Origin: CAWELS01 sp964468205
Lineage (GTDB): Bacteria > Acidobacteriota > Terriglobia > Bryobacterales > Bryobacteraceae
Reading direction: 5' to 3'
Assembly (NCBI GenBank): GCA_964468205.1
Contig: CAYXVG010000107.1
Span: 1-13,375 of the forward strand
Length of the DNA stretch: 13,375 bases
The notes beneath the pieces were generated by a model. That model made no database searches, was not told the origin of the DNA, and saw only the letters and a list, made by a program, of their open reading frames with translations. Position numbers and translations under genes: made by a program. Below, piece by piece: positions 1 through 6,806 of this stretch (the stretch's first letter is position 1; each line of letters starts with the position of its first letter).

Positions 1-16
1 ACCGCCAGTTGCCATC

Positions 17-53
17 TAGACTAAAGACATCGGCAAACAGACCAACTTAGGAG
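17..53 (+). promoter_or_regulatory. Candidate -10 element and Shine-Dalgarno for the M16 operon
   Basis: TAGACT at 17-22 fits a TANNNT -10 hexamer. AGGAG at 49-53 lies 11 nt before the ATG at 65 and is the clearest ribosome binding site of the left part. The matching -35 box would fall outside the window, so the promoter half is weakly supported. The SD supports the start at 65. Confidence 0.35.
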
Positions 54-64
54 CGGAACTCTCA

Positions 65-1579
65 ATGACAAGATTGCTCTCGTGGGCAGCGGCGGCTGTG
101 CTGCTCCCCGGACTCCTCTGCGCGCAGGACCTCGCGGAATTCGAGAAGCGCGTAACCGAATTTACTCTCGACAACGGATTGCACTTCATCATTCTCGAGC
201 GGCCCGAGGCGCCTGTCGTCTCCTTCTACGCCCAGGTCGATGCCGGTTCGGCCAACGACCCCAGCGGGAAAACCGCCATCGCCCACATGTTCGAGCACAT
301 GATTGGCAAGGGTACCATGCGGGTCGGAACAACGAACTGGGAGGAGGAAAAGAGAGCGCTCGAAAACGTCGAGAAAACCTATGACGCTCTCGAAGCCGAG
401 CGCCGTAAGGGTGTCGAGGCCGACCAGCAGCGAATCAAGGCGCTCGAGGAAGAGCTTGAGGCCGCCATCCAAGTGGCCAACAGCTACGCCGTGCAGAATG
501 AGTTTCCCCGGGTGATCGAACAGGCCGGCGGCGTCGGTTTTAACGCCGGAACCGGCCGCGACTACACCGTCTACTTCTACAGCCTCCCCGCCAACAAGAT
601 CGAGCTCTGGTTTTTGTTGCAGTCGGAGTGGTTCCGCCGCCCCGTCTACCGGGAGTTCTACAAAGAGCGCGACGTCGTACGGGAAGAGCGCCGGATGCGC
701 GTCGAGTCTGATCCCGGCGGCAAGCTGTTCGAAGCGCTGATGGGCGCGGCTTTCATCGCCCACCCCTACGGCGTGTGGATGGGGTGGGCGTCGGACACCG
801 AGAACCTGCGGGTCGAGGACGCGGACTGGTTCCACCGCACCTACTACGTCCCGGCGAACATCACCATCGCCATCGTCGGTGACGTCGATCCGGACCACGC
901 GAAAAAACTGGCCGAGAAGTACTACGGCCGCATTCCCGCCGGGCCCATGCCGCCGCGTGTGATTACCGAGGAGCCCGAGCAGCAGGGAGAACGGCGCGCC
1001 GAGGTCGAGTCCCCGACACAACCGATCATCGCCATCGGCTACAAGCGGCCCAACCGCAATCATCCGGACGATCCGGTCTTCGATGTTATCAGCGGCATTC
1101 TGGCCAGCGGCCGGACCGGCATCCTCTACCAGGAACTCGTGCGTGATAAGCAGATAGCTCTGGCCGCCGTCTCCGCCGCTTCGTTCCCGGCGAACAAGTT
1201 TCCGACCCTGTTTGTCCTCTACGGCGTGCCGAACATGGGCCGCTCCGTCCAGGAGGTGGAAGAGGCAATGTACGACGTGATCGAACGTCTCAAGCGGGAA
1301 AAGGTGGACGACGAGACCCTCCAGCGCGTGAAGACCAAGGTCCGCGCCGGGGTCATCCGCAGCCTCGCGAGCAATTCCGGCCTCGCCAGCAACCTGGTCT
1401 CCTACCACCAGGCCTACGGCGACTGGCGGGTCCTGTTCAAGCAAATCGATATCATCAACCAGGTGACGGCCGATGACGTCCAGCGGGTGGTGCGCGAGTA
1501 TTTCAACAAGAAGAGCCGCACTGTTGCCTACCACGTCCAGCCGGAGACTTCTCAAGTCCAGGAGGATGAAGCCGAATGA
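65..1579 (+). CDS. Exported M16 zinc metallopeptidase, catalytic subunit type
   Basis: Predicted periplasmic M16 (pitrilysin/insulinase superfamily) peptidase of 504 aa. Residues 1-21 form a signal peptide ending LLCA-Q. The zinc motif HxxEH is H74-M-F-E77-H78, and the third ligand is in VVREE (E208, or E207). Between them, residues about 91-148 are a charged heptad-like helical insertion, so the ligands are about 130 residues apart instead of the usual 75-80. The second M16 domain follows from about residue 315. Where active M16 proteins carry an Arg/Tyr substrate-binding pair, this one has R360 but A367 instead of Tyr. That suggests it needs a partner, and the next gene encodes one (4-bp overlap, ATGA). 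Length is usual for a single-chain M16B subunit. The family call is firm; substrate is unknown. Peptide clearance or processing in the periplasm is inference. Confidence 0.93.
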   Translation: MTRLLSWAAAAVLLPGLLCAQDLAEFEKRVTEFTLDNGLHFIILERPEAPVVSFYAQVDAGSANDPSGKTAIAHMFEHMIGKGTMRVGTTNWEEEKRALENVEKTYDALEAERRKGVEADQQRIKALEEELEAAIQVANSYAVQNEFPRVIEQAGGVGFNAGTGRDYTVYFYSLPANKIELWFLLQSEWFRRPVYREFYKERDVVREERRMRVESDPGGKLFEALMGAAFIAHPYGVWMGWASDTENLRVEDADWFHRTYYVPANITIAIVGDVDPDHAKKLAEKYYGRIPAGPMPPRVITEEPEQQGERRAEVESPTQPIIAIGYKRPNRNHPDDPVFDVISGILASGRTGILYQELVRDKQIALAAVSAASFPANKFPTLFVLYGVPNMGRSVQEVEEAMYDVIERLKREKVDDETLQRVKTKVRAGVIRSLASNSGLASNLVSYHQAYGDWRVLFKQIDIINQVTADDVQRVVREYFNKKSRTVAYHVQPETSQVQEDEAE

Positions 1580-3690
1580 CACGCCCGAAAGGAATCCACA
1601 TCATACCGGCCGCGCTCTTGCTCGCTGCCAGCGTTCTTCCAGCGCAGGATCCTGGTATCCCCGCCTATCAGGATTTGCAGTTTCCGCCGCTCCCTCAAGT
1701 GGAGCTTCCCGATGTGGAGACCGCCACGCTGCCAAATGGGATGAAGGTCTACTTGCTCGAAGACCACGAACTGCCTCTAATCGGCGGTTCCGCGCTCATC
1801 CGCACCGGCAACCTCTTCGATCCCCCGGACAAAGTGGGTCTCGCCGGCGTCACCGGCAGCGTGATGCGCACCGGAGGCACGAAGGAGAAGACCGGCGACG
1901 AGCTCGACGTGCAACTCGAGAATATCGCGGCCTCCGTCGAAGCCTCCATCGGTGAGACCAGCGGCTCGGTTTCCTTCAATTGCCTCACTGAAAACCTCGA
2001 CGAAGTGCTGGCCGTCTTCAAGGAGGTGCTAACCGCCCCGGAATTCCGCCAAGACAAGCTCGAGCTCGAGAAGACGCAACTCCGCAGCCTCATCTCGCGC
2101 CAGAACGACGATGCCGGCAGCATCGCCTCCCGCGAATTCGCCGAGCTCATCTACGGCGACGACAACCCCTACGCCTGGGAGATGACCTACGAGCACGTGG
2201 ACAACATCACCCGCGACGACCTCATCGCTTTCCACGAGCGCTACTTCTTCCCGGCCAACGTCATTCTCGCCGTGCGCGGCGATTTTGAACCCGGCGAAAT
2301 GAAGGCCAGACTGGAGAGGCTGTTTGCCGGCTGGACCGTCGAGCAGCCGCCGGCGCCACCCTTTCCAGAGGTCAGCGCGGAACCGAATCCAGGCGTCTCC
2401 TATGCAGTGAAGGAAGACGTTAATCAGGCCTTCCTCCGTATCGGGCACCTCGGCGGCATGTTGAAGGACGAAGACTACCCCGCTCTTTCGGTGATGTCGG
2501 ACATCCTCGGCGGCGGCTTCGCCAGCCGGCTCTTCAAGCGGATTCGCACCGAACTCGGCTATGCCTACGGCATCTCCTCGTCGTGGGGCGCGAACTACAA
2601 CCACCCCGGTATCTTTCGCATCAGCGGCAGCACCAAGTCCGCCTCGGCCACCGAAACCATCGAGGAAGTCCTCAAGGAAGTGGAGCGCATCCAAACCAGC
2701 GATGTCACCGACGAGGAGCTGAACACGGCGAAGGATGCCGTCATGAACAGCTTCGTGTTCAACTTCGACAGTCCGGCGAAAACCCTCAACCGCATTGTCC
2801 GCTACGCCTACTTCGGCTACCCCGAGGATTTCATATTCCAGTACCAGAAGGGCGTTCAGGCGGTCACCAAGGCCGATGTTCAGCGGGTAGCGAAAGAACA
2901 TCTCAAGCCGGAGAACTTCGCCATTCTGGTCGTCGGCAACCCGGATGACTTCGGTACTCCGCTCACGGCGCTCAACAAGCCCGTGAAGGAGATCGACATC
3001 ACAATCCCGGAGCCGAAGCGGGAGATGTCGAGGGTCGACGACGCCAGCCTGGCAGAGGGCCTTCAAATGCTCGCGAAGCTGCAGGAAGCCGTCGGTGGAG
3101 CCGCCGCGCTCGCGGCTGTGAACGACTATTCCCAGGTGGCCACTGTTTTAATGCAAACCCCTCAGGGCGAGATGAAGGTGAGCCAGACCAACCAAGTGAT
3201 TGTGCCCTCGACGTTCCGGCAGGAGATGGTGGCGCCGTTCGGGCAGATGACTTCGTTCTATGACGGCGAAACCGGCTGGCTGAAAACGCCGCAAGGAACC
3301 CAGCCCATGCCGCCGCCGGTTGTCAAGCAGGTGGAAAGCCATCTCATGCGCAGCCCGTTCCGGCTGTGGCTTGCGGATCGGCACGAGGGCTGGACAGTCA
3401 ACGCCGCCGCCGGCAATGTCCTTGAGATCTCCAACGGCGGCGGATTGGCGGTGGAACTCGAACTGGAGCCTGGCTCCGGCATGCCCGCCAAGTTGCGTTA
3501 CCAGTCCATCCAGATGACCGGTGCGCCGGCCACGCTCGAGGACACTTTTTCCGATTGGCGGGAAGTGGATGGCGTAATGCTGCCCTTCAAGGTCACTATC
3601 ACTCGCGAGGGCAACCCTTACGCCGACTTGGCCGTCCAAGAGTATGAAGTCAATGCCGGCCTCACCGCCGGCGAACTGGGAAAACAATAA
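1576..3690 (+). CDS. M16 homologue without zinc motif, with C-terminal LolA-like domain
   Basis: Exported protein of 704 aa; signal peptide 1-23 (LPAQ). Residues about 45-470 are two M16 domains. The HxxEH position (residues 91-95) reads G-V-T-G-S, so all zinc ligands there are lost and the protein should be catalytically dead alone. It keeps the second-domain motif R324...LGYAY with Y331, matching the Arg/Tyr pair that binds substrate in M16 enzymes. In known M16B heterodimers (for example Sphingomonas Sph2681/Sph2682) one chain brings HxxEH and the other the Arg/Tyr pair, and this gene and its upstream neighbour divide the motifs the same way. Residues about 490-704 are an extra domain beginning with an ALGG-like segment (AVGGAAAL) and rich in beta strands, resembling LolA/LppX-type lipid-binding folds; that assignment is tentative. 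Start ATG overlaps the upstream stop by 4 bp, implying translational coupling. Confidence 0.9.
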   Translation: MTRPKGIHIIPAALLLAASVLPAQDPGIPAYQDLQFPPLPQVELPDVETATLPNGMKVYLLEDHELPLIGGSALIRTGNLFDPPDKVGLAGVTGSVMRTGGTKEKTGDELDVQLENIAASVEASIGETSGSVSFNCLTENLDEVLAVFKEVLTAPEFRQDKLELEKTQLRSLISRQNDDAGSIASREFAELIYGDDNPYAWEMTYEHVDNITRDDLIAFHERYFFPANVILAVRGDFEPGEMKARLERLFAGWTVEQPPAPPFPEVSAEPNPGVSYAVKEDVNQAFLRIGHLGGMLKDEDYPALSVMSDILGGGFASRLFKRIRTELGYAYGISSSWGANYNHPGIFRISGSTKSASATETIEEVLKEVERIQTSDVTDEELNTAKDAVMNSFVFNFDSPAKTLNRIVRYAYFGYPEDFIFQYQKGVQAVTKADVQRVAKEHLKPENFAILVVGNPDDFGTPLTALNKPVKEIDITIPEPKREMSRVDDASLAEGLQMLAKLQEAVGGAAALAAVNDYSQVATVLMQTPQGEMKVSQTNQVIVPSTFRQEMVAPFGQMTSFYDGETGWLKTPQGTQPMPPPVVKQVESHLMRSPFRLWLADRHEGWTVNAAAGNVLEISNGGGLAVELELEPGSGMPAKLRYQSIQMTGAPATLEDTFSDWREVDGVMLPFKVTITREGNPYADLAVQEYEVNAGLTAGELGKQ

Positions 3691-4511
3691 TGCGCTTCCT
3701 GCTCATCGCCTTTGTAATACTTCCGGTGGCGGCGGCTCAAGTGTCGCCGCCGGCCGTGATCACCGAGAGGATGCGGGAGGGCCGCCGCTTAATCGGCGAA
3801 GCGATCGAGGCGCTCGGCGGCGACGCTTTTCTCAATGTCAAGACCAAAATCGAAACCGGCCGCATGTACACGTTCTACAATCGCCAACTTAGCGGCCTTA
3901 CCCGCGCCACCGTCTATACCCGGTACCTCGTCGCACCGGAACACCCGGATCCAAAGGAGTTCTACATGCGCGAGCGCATCTCCTATGGAAAACCAAACAA
4001 GGAGAAATGGGCGGTCCTGTTCAACGAGGACGACGGCTACGAAATCACGTTCCGCGGAATTCGTCCCCTCGGCGAGGACGACGTGGAGCAGTACCGCGAG
4101 CGGCGGCGCAAAGACATCTTCTACATCCTGCTCCGGCGCATGGGCGAGAAGGACCTCATCTTCGAGCGCGCCGGCCGCGAGGTGATTGACAACCAGCCGG
4201 TCGAGGTCGTGGACATCCTCGACGCGAGTAACGAAGTGGTGAAGGTGTACCTGCACTACACCACCAAGCTGCCGCGCCGGCAGTCCTATATTCACCGCGG
4301 ACCCGACAATGTCGCTCACGAAATCACTACCATCTTCGACAACTTCAAGGATGCCGGCGGCGGCGCCAAGCTTCCCATGGTGGTCCAGCGGCAGCGCGAC
4401 GGAGAGCGCGTCTTTTCCATGTTTGCCACCTCTGTCGAGGTCAATAAGCCGGTCGGGGACGACCTGCTGGGCTTGCCCGCGAAGATGAAGATGCTCGAAC
4501 GCGCTCCGTAG
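3690..4511 (+). CDS. Secreted protein, possible LolA-like outer-membrane lipoprotein-sorting fold
   Basis: Protein of 273 aa with a signal peptide (residues 1-16, cleavage near VAAA-Q). No recognised catalytic motif. The mature N-terminus has an amphipathic helix ending in EALGGDAFLNV (40-50), followed by alternating charged and hydrophobic strands, a basic RERRRKD stretch (136-142), VIDNQPVEVVDI (165-176) and a late GGGAKLPMVVQRQRDGER block (223-240). The order (ALGG helix, long beta sheet, LP-M/V-V near the end) parallels the C-terminal domain of the preceding M16 homologue and resembles bacterial LolA-like or outer-membrane-lipoprotein-sorting proteins. The ATG overlaps the previous stop (TAATG), so it is the third gene of one operon and probably works with the peptidase pair in the envelope. 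Function is not known. Confidence 0.85.
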   Translation: MRFLLIAFVILPVAAAQVSPPAVITERMREGRRLIGEAIEALGGDAFLNVKTKIETGRMYTFYNRQLSGLTRATVYTRYLVAPEHPDPKEFYMRERISYGKPNKEKWAVLFNEDDGYEITFRGIRPLGEDDVEQYRERRRKDIFYILLRRMGEKDLIFERAGREVIDNQPVEVVDILDASNEVVKVYLHYTTKLPRRQSYIHRGPDNVAHEITTIFDNFKDAGGGAKLPMVVQRQRDGERVFSMFATSVEVNKPVGDDLLGLPAKMKMLERAP

Positions 4512-4530
4512 CCGGCCTACCGCGGCCGGC
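4511..4530 (+). terminator. GC-rich hairpin after the M16 operon
   Basis: GCCGGCC (4511-4517) pairs perfectly with GGCCGGC (4524-4530) around a 6-nt loop. It starts at the last base of the stop codon of the secreted protein gene. There is no following T tract, so it may only stabilise the 3' end or slow polymerase, not act as a classical intrinsic terminator. Confidence 0.45.
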
Positions 4531-4702
4531 GCAACGCATCGCCCGCCAGTTTATGCGACCAACTCGGATGCGGACCGGACCTATAGAAGCCTTCTGTGAG
4601 CGAAGCGGCTCCGCGCGGCCTTTCACCTTCCGGTCGATCCTGCTTCCGCGAATAGCCCGCGGCCGCGAGGAGTAATACCACGGTTATCAGGTCCAGTGAC
4701 AT
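4517..4702 (-). CDS. Possible small single-span membrane peptide (61 aa), uncertain
   Basis: Reading on the minus strand from ATG at 4702 gives 61 aa. The N-terminus is hydrophobic (LDLITVVLLLAAAGY, residues 3-17) and is followed by a basic, proline-rich tail. It would be divergent from the LysR gene, a layout typical of LysR targets. Against it: no Shine-Dalgarno before the ATG, no recognisable family, and its 3' end overlaps the hairpin after the upstream operon. Treat as a candidate only; it may be chance in high-GC sequence. Confidence 0.2.
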   Translation of the reverse strand: MSLDLITVVLLLAAAGYSRKQDRPEGERPRGAASLTEGFYRSGPHPSWSHKLAGDALRRPR

Positions 4703-4729
4703 ACGGGGAATTTTTGTGGATTTTGCCGT

Positions 4730-4758
4730 TTGTTTCCAATTCGTTAATGGTATAATTG
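4730..4758 (+). promoter_or_regulatory. Candidate promoter and LysR-type box upstream of the lysR-like gene
   Basis: A perfect TATAAT (4751-4756) is preceded by TTGTTT (4730-4735) with a short 15-bp spacer. CAATT (4737-4741) and AATTG (4754-4758) form an inverted repeat with a 12-nt spacer around the -10 element, an AT-rich interrupted dyad of the sort bound by LysR-type regulators (T-N11-A class). Autoregulation is an inference. Confidence 0.45.
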
Positions 4759-4839
4759 AAGACGCTCTCGCCCGTCGCGGTGGATAGAGGTGGCGGTGCG
4801 TCCCCATCCGCCTTGGTACGAGAAAGCGGGGAGTGAACC

Positions 4840-4860
4840 ATGTTGTCCGCCATCCGATAG
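4840..4860 (+). CDS. Six-codon leader ORF (MLSAIR) before the lysR-like gene
   Basis: ATG at 4840 is preceded by GGGGAG (4828-4833) at 6 nt spacing, a better ribosome binding site than anything before the LysR start. The ORF ends in TAG at 4860, five bases before the LysR ATG at 4866. This geometry fits a leader peptide with translation restarting at the regulator. No amino-acid bias suggests attenuation. Confidence 0.35.
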   Translation: MLSAIR

Positions 4861-4865
4861 CCGCC

Positions 4866-5810
4866 ATGGACCTCGACCAGCTTCACACGTTTCTGGAGAT
4901 TGTCAGGCTGAAGAGCTTCTCCAAGGCGGCGCAAACCTGCTATCGCACCCAACCCGCAATCAGCGCCCAAGTCCGGCAACTGGAACAGGAACTGAATACT
5001 TCGCTCTTCGACCGGCTCGGCACAAGAATCGCGCTCACCCCGGCGGGCAAGATTTTCACCGAATACGCCGAGCGCATTCTCGAGCTGCGGCGCCAGGCAC
5101 AGGACTCCATTAACGAGTTGGAACGCCAGCCCCGTGGTGAACTCGTAATTGCGGCCAACGAATCGAATTGCATCTACATCCTGCCAGGCGTTTTCTCCAC
5201 CTTCAAGAAAGAATTCCCCAATGTTCAGCTTCATGTAGACCGTTCCTACGGCGCCCGGGTGGTTCAGGCCGTGCTCGAGAATCAGGCCGACTTCGGCATC
5301 ACCCAGCTTCCGGTGGAGGAGAAGAAGCTGGAAGTCGCCCGTATCTATGGCGATGAAATCAAGCTCATCGTCGCCGCGGACCACCCGCTGGGGCGAAAGC
5401 GGGCGGTCCTCGCGCATGAACTCTACGAAGTGCCCCTGCTGCTTCCTCGCGCCGGCCGGACGCGCAGCCGGCTGAACGCGTGGCTCGAAACCATGGAAGA
5501 GGATGTCAATGTCTCGATGGAGTTAGACTCCACCGAGATGATGAAGCGCTTCGTCCGCGCCGGCCTGGGGGTCGCCTTCCTCGCCATCTCCTACTGCCGG
5601 GAGGAGATTGCCGCCGGCACACTGAAAGCGGTTTCTTTGGGACCCGATCCCATGACCCGCCGTCTTGGGCTCGTTTATCGCAAGGATAAGGCGCTTTCCA
5701 AGGCCGCGTTGGGCTTCATTCGCGTTACTCTAGAACAGGCGGAAAGTAATCTGAATGGCAATCGGCAAGGAGAGTCCGCCACTGTCGAAATGAAACAGCA
5801 GGGATCGTAG
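4866..5810 (+). CDS. LysR-type transcriptional regulator
   Basis: Transcription factor of 314 aa. It opens with the canonical MDLDQLHTFLEIVRLKSFSK, followed by the winged helix-turn-helix (about residues 18-60, including AAQTCYRTQPAISAQVRQLE and LTPAGKIF). A linker helix runs over 64-88 and a two-lobed effector domain over about 92-295 (GELVIAAN, ADFGITQLP, AADHPLG, VRAGLGVAFLA). The 20-residue polar tail is unconserved. Overall it resembles the CbbR/CysB-like broad LysR group, but the effector cannot be deduced. The start at 4866 was chosen because the LysR domain begins there; an in-frame GTG at 4833 would add 11 atypical residues. The ATG itself has a poor SD and may depend on the leader ORF at 4840-4860. 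Targets may be itself, the minus-strand candidate, or the 120-aa gene six bases downstream. Confidence 0.93.
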   Translation: MDLDQLHTFLEIVRLKSFSKAAQTCYRTQPAISAQVRQLEQELNTSLFDRLGTRIALTPAGKIFTEYAERILELRRQAQDSINELERQPRGELVIAANESNCIYILPGVFSTFKKEFPNVQLHVDRSYGARVVQAVLENQADFGITQLPVEEKKLEVARIYGDEIKLIVAADHPLGRKRAVLAHELYEVPLLLPRAGRTRSRLNAWLETMEEDVNVSMELDSTEMMKRFVRAGLGVAFLAISYCREEIAAGTLKAVSLGPDPMTRRLGLVYRKDKALSKAALGFIRVTLEQAESNLNGNRQGESATVEMKQQGS

Positions 5811-5816
5811 ATTGCG

Positions 5817-6179
5817 ATGGACGAGCAACTGACGTCGAAATGCTCCACGATTATGATCGCCGCGGGTGGAAAGACTCTCGTCTACCACTCCTTGGACGAG
5901 ATACCGGACGATCTCAGGGAACAGCTCCTCGAGACGACGCAGGGTGTTCATTCGGCCACGATACTCATCGCCGACAAACTCGGGCGGGACAAGATCCTGA
6001 GATCGATGCGCCAGGCCGAGACCGGGCGAGAGGGGAAACTGGCGAGCGCGCTTGTTGAGCAGAGGCGTTCTCTTCCGGCGCACGTTCCGCGCTGGATGGC
6101 GACCCTGGCGCTCGCCGGCCGTGTGCTCCTCGTGGGTTCGCTCGGATACGTCCTGTGGATTCTCGCCACGCTCCGCTAG
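5817..6179 (+). CDS. Small tail-anchored protein with a Y-x-SLDEIP motif
   Basis: Protein of 120 aa beginning 6 bases after the LysR stop, so probably cotranscribed with it; AGGGA at about 5801-5805 may serve as its SD. Residues 12-40 contain GGKTLVYHSLDEIPDDLREQ. A Y-x-SLDE-(I/M)-P-x-x-(L/V)-R motif of this kind recurs in small bacterial membrane proteins of unknown role. Residues about 45-85 are charged and helical. Residues 95-117 form a single hydrophobic segment near the C-terminus (ATLALAGRVLLVGSLGYVLW), followed by ILATLR, with no signal peptide: a tail-anchor layout with the N-terminal domain facing the cytoplasm. Function unknown. The link to the LysR regulator is positional only. 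Confidence 0.75.
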   Translation: MDEQLTSKCSTIMIAAGGKTLVYHSLDEIPDDLREQLLETTQGVHSATILIADKLGRDKILRSMRQAETGREGKLASALVEQRRSLPAHVPRWMATLALAGRVLLVGSLGYVLWILATLR

Positions 6180-6348
6180 CGCCAATTCCGCAAACGGCGG
6201 GGCAGCATATCTCCTGTTCGATTGGCGGAATAGTACTTGGTCTAGACTTACCAATAGGCAAATACCCTCATTTGACCCCACGGCTACCCCCTGAGTAGTA
6301 GGTAATCTTCCTGGTTGAATCGTCGATAGTAGTCTTAAGAACGATACG
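6180..6348. promoter_or_regulatory. Upstream control region of the GGDEF-like gene with an inverted repeat
   Basis: AT-richer than its surroundings. It contains TTGGT (6237-6241) and ACCAA (6250-6254), a perfect 5-bp inverted repeat around an 8-nt centre that also carries TAGACT (6243-6248, TANNNT). GCCAAT (6181-6186) and ATTGGC (6221-6226) form another inverted pair. A second TANNNT hexamer, TAGTCT (6330-6335), lies 13 nt before the ATG at 6349. No single promoter stands out. Confidence 0.3.
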
Positions 6349-6756
6349 ATGCAAACCTCCGCGAAAGCATGTCCCGCCGCCCGGGAGATCCCTGGGCGAA
6401 GCGACGCGGAGCAGGCCCTGGCGGCCGCTCTGAACAACGCCCGCCAGACTTCTATCGAGGCTCTGTTATTGCTCCCGGACCATCTGGCGAGCTTGACCGA
6501 AGCCGGCGAATACGAGACCGCGGACCGGGCCCTGGTGGCTTGCTGCCAGGAGTTTGTTCGCGCGCTTCCACCGGGTTCGCGTGTCTACCGATGGTCTGCC
6601 ACAGCGCTGCTGGCCGTGGTGGGAGCCCCGGATGCGGCGGTCTTGAAACGGACCACCACGATTGGGAAGACCGAGATTTTCTCCTTGGACGAATATCAAT
6701 CGCTGGAGGGCCTCCGCCGGGCTCTGGACCTCTTCATCGCCGAGAACCTCGGCTAG
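6349..6756 (+). CDS. Short protein resembling a degenerate GGDEF domain
   Basis: Protein of 135 aa. By eye, residues 42-62 (LPDHLASLTEAGEYETADRAL) align without gaps to the core of GGDEF domains (x-I-D-H-F-K-x-I-N-D-x-x-G-H-x-x-G-D-x-x-L). Residues 79-91 (VYRWSATALLAVV) then align to the V-A-R-x-G-G-(D/E)-E-F-x-x-x-x block. The GGDEF signature is replaced by S-A-T-A-L, so diguanylate cyclase activity is not expected. It could bind nucleotide or be a structural partner. The protein is shorter than a full domain (about 160 aa). A PilZ gene follows after 50 bp on the same strand, which supports a link to cyclic-di-GMP. No strong SD is visible before the ATG. The homology is an eye alignment and needs profile confirmation. 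Confidence 0.6.
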   Translation: MQTSAKACPAAREIPGRSDAEQALAAALNNARQTSIEALLLLPDHLASLTEAGEYETADRALVACCQEFVRALPPGSRVYRWSATALLAVVGAPDAAVLKRTTTIGKTEIFSLDEYQSLEGLRRALDLFIAENLG

Positions 6757-6806
6757 CGGTTGCGAATTTTCCTCAAAGACGTCCAACTTTCGCCGATAAG
6801 CCCGGC

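Larger units (their letters stand above)
4512..4832. other. Intergenic region between the M16 operon and the LysR gene
   Basis: This stretch has no well-supported gene. It holds the 3' hairpin of the upstream operon, a weak minus-strand small-ORF candidate (4517-4702), an AT-rich patch (about 4710-4760) with a perfect TATAAT at 4751-4756, and the start of the LysR leader. No tRNA or repeat family was seen in it. Confidence 0.5.

Noticed and set aside
62..1582. Long open frame on the minus strand opposite the first M16 gene (506 codons)
   Set aside because: It is a high-GC shadow: the product has no domain, while the plus-strand frame has a signal peptide and HxxEH.
4833..4865. GTG start giving 11 extra residues on the LysR regulator
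   Set aside because: The canonical LysR N-terminus starts at the ATG at 4866, and the good SD is placed for the leader ATG at 4840, not for the GTG.
6369..6806. Upstream extension of the PilZ frame
   Set aside because: It overlaps the GGDEF-like gene in another frame and its sequence is arginine/glycine-rich shadow; PilZ domains normally begin just before RxxxR, as with the ATG at 6807.
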